DNA of 64,000 nucleotides from contig NZ_CAKKMV010000020.1 of the NCBI RefSeq assembly GCF_918697865.1, positions 1 through 64,000 on the forward strand. The letters are read 5' to 3'. Of this stretch, positions 59,171-64,000 are shown piece by piece. Source of the stretch: Massilia sp. Bi118 (GTDB lineage: Bacteria; Pseudomonadota; Gammaproteobacteria; Burkholderiales; Burkholderiaceae_D). The notes below the pieces were generated by a model. The model was not told the DNA's origin and made no database searches. It worked only from the letters and a program-made list of their open reading frames with translations. Position 1 is the first letter of the stretch; every line of letters begins with the position of its first letter. A program made the translations under genes and the position numbers.

Positions 59171-59959
59171 ATGAAACGACCCATGAGGATCGCCACCTTC
59201 AACGTCAACGGCATCAACAGCCGTCTCCCCGCCCTGCTTCAATGGCTGGAAGAGACCCAGCCGGACGTCGCCTGCCTGCAGGAGCTGAAGGCGCCGCAGG
59301 AAAAATTCCCGGAGATGGAAATCCGCGCCGCCGGCTATCACCCGATCTGGCACGGCCAGAAAAGCTGGAACGGCGTCGCCATCCTGGCGCGCGATGTGGA
59401 ACCGCAGGAAGTCGGGCGCGGCCTGCCGGGCGATCCGGAGGACGAGCAAAGCCGCTACATCGAGGCGGCGGTGAACGGCATCCTGATCTGCTGCCTGTAT
59501 CTCCCGAACGGCAACCCGGCGCCGGGTCCCAAGTTCGACTACAAGCTGCGCTGGTTCGCGCGCCTGCACAAACGCGCCCAGGAGCTGATCGACAGCGGCG
59601 CCCCGGTGGTCATCTGCGGCGACTACAACGTGATGCCCACCGAACTGGACGTCTACAAGCCCGAACGCTGGCTCGACGACGCCCTGTTCCGCCCCGAGAC
59701 CCGCGCCGCCTGGCGCAAACTGGTCGACCAGGGTTGGCTGGATGCCCTGCGCGCGACCCACCCGGATGAGGTCATCTACACCTTCTTCGACTACATGCGC
59801 GACGCCTACGGCCGCAACGCCGGCCTGCGCATCGACCACCTGCTGCTCAGCCCATCGCTGGCGCCGAAGCTGAAGGCGGCCGGCGTCGACCACGAAGTGC
59901 GCGGGCGCGAGAAGCCGAGCGACCATGTGCCAACCTGGGTCGACCTGGACTGGCCCTGA
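59171..59959 (+). CDS. xthA: Exodeoxyribonuclease III
   Basis: 262 residues. Motifs of the ExoIII/APE1 fold: IATFNVNGINSRLPAL, LQELKAPQEKFP (metal Glu), GDYNVMPTELDVYKP, LRIDHLLLSPSL and KPSDHVPTWVDLDWP (catalytic Asp-His). It acts on apurinic sites and 3' ends in base excision repair. The start is the ATG at 59171; an ATG at codon 5 is also possible. Unrelated to its neighbours. Confidence 0.95.
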   Translation: MKRPMRIATFNVNGINSRLPALLQWLEETQPDVACLQELKAPQEKFPEMEIRAAGYHPIWHGQKSWNGVAILARDVEPQEVGRGLPGDPEDEQSRYIEAAVNGILICCLYLPNGNPAPGPKFDYKLRWFARLHKRAQELIDSGAPVVICGDYNVMPTELDVYKPERWLDDALFRPETRAAWRKLVDQGWLDALRATHPDEVIYTFFDYMRDAYGRNAGLRIDHLLLSPSLAPKLKAAGVDHEVRGREKPSDHVPTWVDLDWP

Positions 59960-59965
59960 GCCAGC

Positions 59966-60586
59966 CTAGGCAAGCGCGGGCCGGGGCTCCACCATCACCA
60001 GGCGCATCGCGCTGTCGGTCACGCTGTCGATGTCCGGCGCGTAGCCATCCTCGATCCAGCGCAGCGCGATGTGGATCACGCCGCCCACCACGCCCGCCTG
60101 CAGCAGCGGATCGGACACGCCGGCTTCCGGTCCGGCGATGCGCGCGACTTCTTCGCCGATCGCGCGCAGCGAGGTGTCGAAGGCCTTGTCGACGGCGCGG
60201 CTGACGCCGCGGATCTCGACCAGGAACACGCGTGCCGAGCGCGGATCGCGCTGCAGCGCCGCGAAGTAGGCGCGCAGCATCGCGCGCGCCCGCTCCGCGC
60301 GGGTGGCGCCCGACGACACGCCGGACGCGCGGATCTCGCCGAACACCGCGTAGGTCACCGCGTTGTAGGACGCGATCAGCAGGTCCTCGCTGTTGGCAAA
60401 GGATTCGTAAAAATAGCGTTCCGTCAGGCCGGCCGCTTCGCACACCGCCTTCACGGTGGCCTGCCGATAGCCGCGCTCTCCATACACCTGGATGGCGGCT
60501 GCGATCAATTGGCTGCGCCGCTGGGCGCGGCGTTCGTCCTGCGACACGCCCCGGTAGGGACGCGCTGGTGGGGATTCTCGAGACAT
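59966..60586 (-). CDS. TetR-family repressor of the monooxygenase operon
   Basis: 206 residues. The N-terminal helix-turn-helix is LIAAAIQVYGERGYRQATVK, VCEAAGLTERYFYESFANSE; the rest is the variable helical ligand domain. It diverges from the monooxygenase-SDR-hydrolase genes with 83 bp between, which contain two nested inverted repeats. It most likely represses them until a ketone, alcohol or lipid ligand binds. Confidence 0.9.
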   Translation of the reverse strand: MSRESPPARPYRGVSQDERRAQRRSQLIAAAIQVYGERGYRQATVKAVCEAAGLTERYFYESFANSEDLLIASYNAVTYAVFGEIRASGVSSGATRAERARAMLRAYFAALQRDPRSARVFLVEIRGVSRAVDKAFDTSLRAIGEEVARIAGPEAGVSDPLLQAGVVGGVIHIALRWIEDGYAPDIDSVTDSAMRLVMVEPRPALA

Positions 60587-60608
60587 CCTTCTATTTTGCC
60601 ACGGAATG

Positions 60609-60642
60609 TTGTCAGAACAAATGTGACAATGTAGAGTGTCAC
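60609..60642. promoter_or_regulatory. TetR operator candidates
   Basis: Two interleaved inverted repeats: TTGTCA (60609-60614) with TGACAA (60624-60629), and GTGACA (60623-60628) with TGTCAC (60637-60642). The half-site TGTCAC/GTGACA appears in each. They lie 28-61 bp upstream of the monooxygenase ATG and 23-56 bp from the repressor ATG. Confidence 0.7.
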
Positions 60643-60669
60643 TATAAAGAACCAGAACAAAGAGACAAC

Positions 60670-62175
60670 ATGCACTCCCCTTCGAACCGGCAGGACGCGC
60701 ATCTGGACGCTCCCCTGGACGTCCTGATCGTCGGCGCCGGCCTGTCCGGCATCGGCGCGGCCTGGTACCTGCAGCGGCGCTGCCCGCACAAGCGCTACGC
60801 CATCCTCGAGGCGCGCGAGGCCATCGGCGGCACCTGGGATCTGTTCCGCTATCCCGGCGTGCGTTCCGACTCCGACATGTACACGCTGGGCTACGCCTTC
60901 CAGCCCTGGACCGCCGGCAAGGCCATCGCCGACGGCCCCTCGATCCGCAACTACATCCAGGACACCGCGCACGACAACGGCATCGACCGCCACATCCGCT
61001 TCAGGCACAAGGTGACCAGTGCCGCGTGGTCGAGCGCGGACGCCTGCTGGACGGTGGAGGCCGAGCATGCGGGCGCTCCGGTGACGATCCGCACCCGCTT
61101 CCTGTACATGTGCAGCGGCTATTACAGCTACGAGGAAGCTTACCGCCCGCGCTTCGAGGGGGAAGATGAATACCTGGGCCGCATCGTGCAGCCGCAGTTC
61201 TGGCCCAAGGATCTCGACTACCGGCGCAAGCAGGTGGTGGTGGTCGGCAGCGGCGCCACCGCGGTGACCCTGGTGCCGGCGATGGCCGAGAAGGCCGCCC
61301 ACGTTACCATGCTGCAGCGCTCGCCGACCTATGTCGTCACGCGGCCGTCCGAATACGCGTTCGCGAAACGCTTCCGCAGCTGGCTGCCCGAAAAGGCCGC
61401 CTACTGGGCCACGCGCTGGCGCGTGATTTTCGAGAGCATGCTGCTGTACCGCGTCGCGCGCAGCAAGCCGGAGCTGGCCAAGCAGAAGATCGTGGCGATG
61501 GCGCGGCACCAGCTAGGTAAGGATTTCGACGTCGACACCCACTTCACGCCCGACTACAAACCCTGGGACCAGCGCGTCTGCGTGGTGCCGGACGGCGACA
61601 TGTTCAAGGCCATCCGCAAGGGCTGGGCCTCGGTCGTGACCGACCACATCGAGCGTTTCACCGAGACCGGCGTGCTGCTCAAGTCGGGCAAGGAACTGGC
61701 GGCCGACGTGGTGGTGCTGGCGACCGGCCTGAAGATCAAGATCCTGGGCGGGATCGCCATCACCGTCGACGGCAAGCCTTTCCACCCCAGCGAAGCGATG
61801 TCCTACAAGGGCATGATGCTCAGCGAGCTGCCGAACTGCGTGATGACCTTCGGCTATACCAACGCCTCCTGGACCCTGAAGGCCGACCTCACTGCGGCCT
61901 ATGTGTGCCGGCTGCTGCGCTACATGGACCGCAAGGGCATCGCCATTGCCATGCCGCGCCGCGAGGCCGGGGTCGAGCCCGAGCCCTTCCTGAACTTCAC
62001 CTCGGGCTATGTGCAGCGCGCGAAGGGAGAACTGCCGCAGCAGGGTTCGCGCAAGCCCTGGCAGGTCTACCAGAACTACCTGCAGGACATGATCACCATC
62101 CGCTACGGCCGCATCGCCGACGGCGTCATGCATTTCGGCGCCGCCAAAGCCCAACAAGAAGGAGCCACGCCTTGA
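60670..62175 (+). CDS. Flavin-containing (Baeyer-Villiger type) monooxygenase
   Basis: 501 residues from the ATG at 60670. FAD motif DVLIVGAGLSGIGAAWYLQ, then GGTWDLFRYPGVRSDSDMY, and NADP motif VVVVGSGATAVTLVPAMA, then VLATGLKIKI near the C-terminus. The YCSGYY/YMCSGYYSYEEAYRP stretch and overall order match EthA-like type I BVMO proteins. Such enzymes turn ketones into esters or oxidise sulfur and nitrogen compounds. It is the first gene of a three-gene operon with SDR and hydrolase, under the divergent TetR. Confidence 0.92.
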   Translation: MHSPSNRQDAHLDAPLDVLIVGAGLSGIGAAWYLQRRCPHKRYAILEAREAIGGTWDLFRYPGVRSDSDMYTLGYAFQPWTAGKAIADGPSIRNYIQDTAHDNGIDRHIRFRHKVTSAAWSSADACWTVEAEHAGAPVTIRTRFLYMCSGYYSYEEAYRPRFEGEDEYLGRIVQPQFWPKDLDYRRKQVVVVGSGATAVTLVPAMAEKAAHVTMLQRSPTYVVTRPSEYAFAKRFRSWLPEKAAYWATRWRVIFESMLLYRVARSKPELAKQKIVAMARHQLGKDFDVDTHFTPDYKPWDQRVCVVPDGDMFKAIRKGWASVVTDHIERFTETGVLLKSGKELAADVVVLATGLKIKILGGIAITVDGKPFHPSEAMSYKGMMLSELPNCVMTFGYTNASWTLKADLTAAYVCRLLRYMDRKGIAIAMPRREAGVEPEPFLNFTSGYVQRAKGELPQQGSRKPWQVYQNYLQDMITIRYGRIADGVMHFGAAKAQQEGATP

Positions 62176-62981
62176 AGCTCAGTAACCGCGTCGCCGTCAT
62201 CACCGGCGCCGGCAGCGGCATCGGCCGCGCCACCGCACTCGCCATGGCCCGCCGCGGCTGCCACCTCGCCCTGGCCGACATCAACGAAGCCGGCGCCCAC
62301 GACACCGCGCGCGCGGCCCAGGCCCTGGGCGTGCGCGCCACCGCGCACCGCCTGGACGTGGCCGACCGCGCCGCCGTCGCCGCCTTTCCTGTGGAAGTAA
62401 AACAGGCGCACGAGCGCGTCGACATCCTGATGAACAATGCCGGCGTGGCGCTGGGCGGGAACTTCGAGCAGGTCGGCGAAGCCGATTTCGACTGGCTCAT
62501 GGAAATCAACTTCCATGGCGTGGTGCGCATGACCCGCGCCTTCCTGCCGCTGCTGCACGGCTCGGACGACGCCCGCATCGTCAACGTCTCCAGCATCTAC
62601 GGCATCATCACCCCGCCCGGCCAGGCGGCCTACTCGGCCAGCAAGTTCGCGGTGCGCGGCTTCTCGAACGTGCTGCGCCACGAGCTCGAAGGCAGCACGG
62701 TCGGGGTCTCGGTGGTGCACCCGGGCGGCATCGCCACTTCGATCGCGAGGAACGCGCGCATCCCGGCCGGCGCTCCGGCGGACGAGGTGGAACGCGGCCG
62801 CAAGACCATGGAAAAGCTGCTGCGCATGCCGCCGGAACAGGCCGGCGAGATCATCGTGCGCGGCATCGAGAAGCGCCAGGCCCGCATCCTGGTCGGCAGC
62901 GACGCCAAGGCCGCCGCCCTGCTGGAACGCCTGGCGCCCGTGGGTTACTGGAACCTCCTCAAGAAAGCGATCAAGCGATGA
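62172..62981 (+). CDS. Short-chain dehydrogenase/reductase
   Basis: 269 residues from a TTG at 62172 which overlaps the monooxygenase stop (TTGA) and has AAGGAG upstream. The classical SDR motifs are present: TGAGSGIGRATALAMA for NAD(P), NNAGVA, catalytic Ser in NVSSIYGI, YSASK (Tyr and Lys), and PGGIATSI. It would interconvert an alcohol and the ketone used by the monooxygenase. Stop overlaps the hydrolase start by four bases. Confidence 0.93.
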   Translation: MKLSNRVAVITGAGSGIGRATALAMARRGCHLALADINEAGAHDTARAAQALGVRATAHRLDVADRAAVAAFPVEVKQAHERVDILMNNAGVALGGNFEQVGEADFDWLMEINFHGVVRMTRAFLPLLHGSDDARIVNVSSIYGIITPPGQAAYSASKFAVRGFSNVLRHELEGSTVGVSVVHPGGIATSIARNARIPAGAPADEVERGRKTMEKLLRMPPEQAGEIIVRGIEKRQARILVGSDAKAAALLERLAPVGYWNLLKKAIKR

Positions 62982-63973
62982 ACATTGTCCTTACCGTGAT
63001 TGGTTTCCTGGCCGGCTTCGTGCTGCTGTCTGTCGTCATCCTCGCCCTGTTCACCGCCTGGACCGCGCGCAAGGTCGAAGCGGTGCTGCCGGCCAAAGGA
63101 CGCTTCATCGACGTGCCGGGCGCGCGCCTGCACGTCCGCGACTTCGGCGAGGCGCATGCCGAACGCCCGTCCATCGTGATGATCCACGGCCTGGCCGGCC
63201 AGCTGTCGCACTACACCTATGGCGTGGCCGGCAGGCTGTCCGCGCATCACCGCGTGATCGTGGTCGACCGCCCGGGCTCGGGCTACTCGACGCGGGCGCC
63301 GGGGACCTCGGCCGACCTGTCCGCGCAGGCCTCCGCGGTCGCGGCCCTGATCCGCACCCTGGGCGCGGGCCCGGCCTTCGTGGTCGGCCATTCGCTGGGC
63401 GGCGCGGTGGCGCTGACCCTGGCCCTCGAGCATCCGCAGGTGGTGGCCGGCCTGGGCCTGCTGGCGCCGCTCACGCATCTGCGCGAGGACGTGCCGCCGG
63501 CGTTTGCCGGGCTGACCATCCAGTCGTCTTTCGTGCGCAAGCTGGTGGCGTGGACGCTGGCGGTGCCAGCCTCGATCAGGAAAAGCGCCGCGACCCTGGA
63601 CATGGTGTTCGGGCCGGAAGCGGTGCCGAAGGATTTCGCGACCAGGGGCGGCGGTTTACTGAGCCTGCGCCCGTCGGCGTTTCTCTCGGCGTCTGCCGAC
63701 CTGCAGGCCTTGCCGGCGCGCCTGCCGCTGGTGCAGGAGCGCTACGGCGAGCTGCGCGTGCCGGTGAGCGTGCTGTATGGGAAGGATGACCGGATCCTGG
63801 ACTGGAAGGCGAACGGGCAGGCGCTGGTGGACAAGGTGCCCGGGGCGCGGCTGGAGCTGGTGGAGGGTGGGCATATGCTGCCGGTGACGCAGGTGGAGAG
63901 GACGGTGGCGTTCATCGAGCAGGCCGTGCATGGCTTGTCCGCGATCCCGGCTAGTGACGCTGCAGCTGGCTGA
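62978..63973 (+). CDS. Alpha/beta hydrolase, membrane-anchored
   Basis: 331 residues. One N-terminal membrane helix (VIGFLAGFVLLSVVILALF), then the hydrolase fold: MIHGLAGQLSHY (oxyanion), nucleophile in VVGHSLGGAVALTLA, Asp in LYGKDDRILDWKANG and His in EGGHMLPVT. It likely hydrolyses the ester formed by the monooxygenase, finishing ketone-to-acid-plus-alcohol conversion. The last 200 bases are richer in simple G-rich codons, and the gene ends 11 bases before a palindromic element. Confidence 0.9.
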   Translation: MNIVLTVIGFLAGFVLLSVVILALFTAWTARKVEAVLPAKGRFIDVPGARLHVRDFGEAHAERPSIVMIHGLAGQLSHYTYGVAGRLSAHHRVIVVDRPGSGYSTRAPGTSADLSAQASAVAALIRTLGAGPAFVVGHSLGGAVALTLALEHPQVVAGLGLLAPLTHLREDVPPAFAGLTIQSSFVRKLVAWTLAVPASIRKSAATLDMVFGPEAVPKDFATRGGGLLSLRPSAFLSASADLQALPARLPLVQERYGELRVPVSVLYGKDDRILDWKANGQALVDKVPGARLELVEGGHMLPVTQVERTVAFIEQAVHGLSAIPASDAAAG

Positions 63974-63983
63974 CTCGTTAGCT

Positions 63984-64000
63984 CGTCGTTCCCGCGGAGG
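63984..64000. repeat. Dispersed palindromic element, copy D (cut by window end)
   Basis: CGTCGTTCCCGCGGAGG, the left arm of the same family as copies A-C, just after the hydrolase stop. The remainder lies beyond the window. Confidence 0.7.

Noticed and set aside
1..64000. tRNA, rRNA, riboswitch or replication origin
   Set aside because: No cloverleaf, rRNA stretch, known aptamer core or clustered DnaA boxes were noticed by eye; a covariance-model scan would be needed to exclude small RNAs.

Overview
This is a gap-free 64 kb chromosomal window from a high-GC Gram-negative bacterium. Outer-membrane receptors and porins, a bo3-type quinol oxidase, a PEP-CTERM protein, a BigR sulfide module and many diguanylate-signalling proteins together suggest a beta-proteobacterium of Burkholderiales/Oxalobacteraceae type (Massilia/Telluria-like). 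This placement is inferred from gene content and style; there is no rRNA gene here to test it. No tRNA, rRNA, CRISPR array, transposase or integrase was seen.

Layout. 1-2.4 kb: 3' part of a TonB-dependent receptor. 2.4-4.1 kb: a type VI secretion (T6SS) cargo locus with a GH24 lysozyme, a secreted candidate immunity protein and a divergent hcp. 4.1-5.9 kb: a ZIP metal transporter, an exported unknown protein and a dispersed palindromic element. 5.9-12.7 kb: one compact minus-strand operon, cyoABCD-surf1-regB-regA, joining a haem-copper quinol oxidase to its probable redox two-component regulator. 12.8-23.1 kb: an MFS transporter, a CSS/EAL phosphodiesterase, a second ZIP, a manganese catalase, an acetyltransferase, a hemerythrin-like protein, a PAS-GGDEF-EAL protein and LrgAB. 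23.1-27.7 kb: a frameshifted TorF-type porin, then tyrosine breakdown genes hppD and hmgA with a LysR regulator. 27.8-33.6 kb: a CNNM/CBS protein, an OBAP-family protein and a sulfide/persulfide locus (BigR-like sensor, two YeeE/YedE half-transporters, an FAD monooxygenase, an ETHE1-type persulfide dioxygenase). 33.6-40.3 kb: a receptor with an odd Gly/Pro tail, an amino-acid permease, an unrecognised coiled-coil membrane protein and a porin.

40.3-46.1 kb: an aromatic-acid catabolic operon (Rieske oxygenase, VanB-type reductase, class II aldolase-like decarboxylase, MFS uptake, porin) facing a GntR/FCD regulator, with three GTATAC-type operators between them. 46.1-48.3 kb: a TonB/Sel1 protein and a second T6SS cargo cassette, in which hcp is broken by a frame-shifting deletion of about 86 bp but the M74-like murein peptidase and its candidate periplasmic immunity gene are intact. 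48.3-59 kb: a CocE-type hydrolase, a cysteine-synthase-like enzyme, a hybrid histidine kinase, a cupin, a Pro/Ala-rich membrane protein, a GH31 glycosidase and a PEP-CTERM protein with a near-ideal sigma-54 promoter. 59-64 kb: exonuclease III and a TetR-controlled operon of a Baeyer-Villiger-type monooxygenase, an SDR and an alpha/beta hydrolase.

The observations most worth following are the two peptidoglycan-targeting T6SS cassettes (one with a decayed hcp), the FAD monooxygenase inside the persulfide operon, the homopolymer frameshift in the TorF-type porin, the unknown TerB-like/coiled-coil protein at 37.6-39.2 kb, and the dispersed 'ATTCCCGCG...GCGGGAAT' elements.
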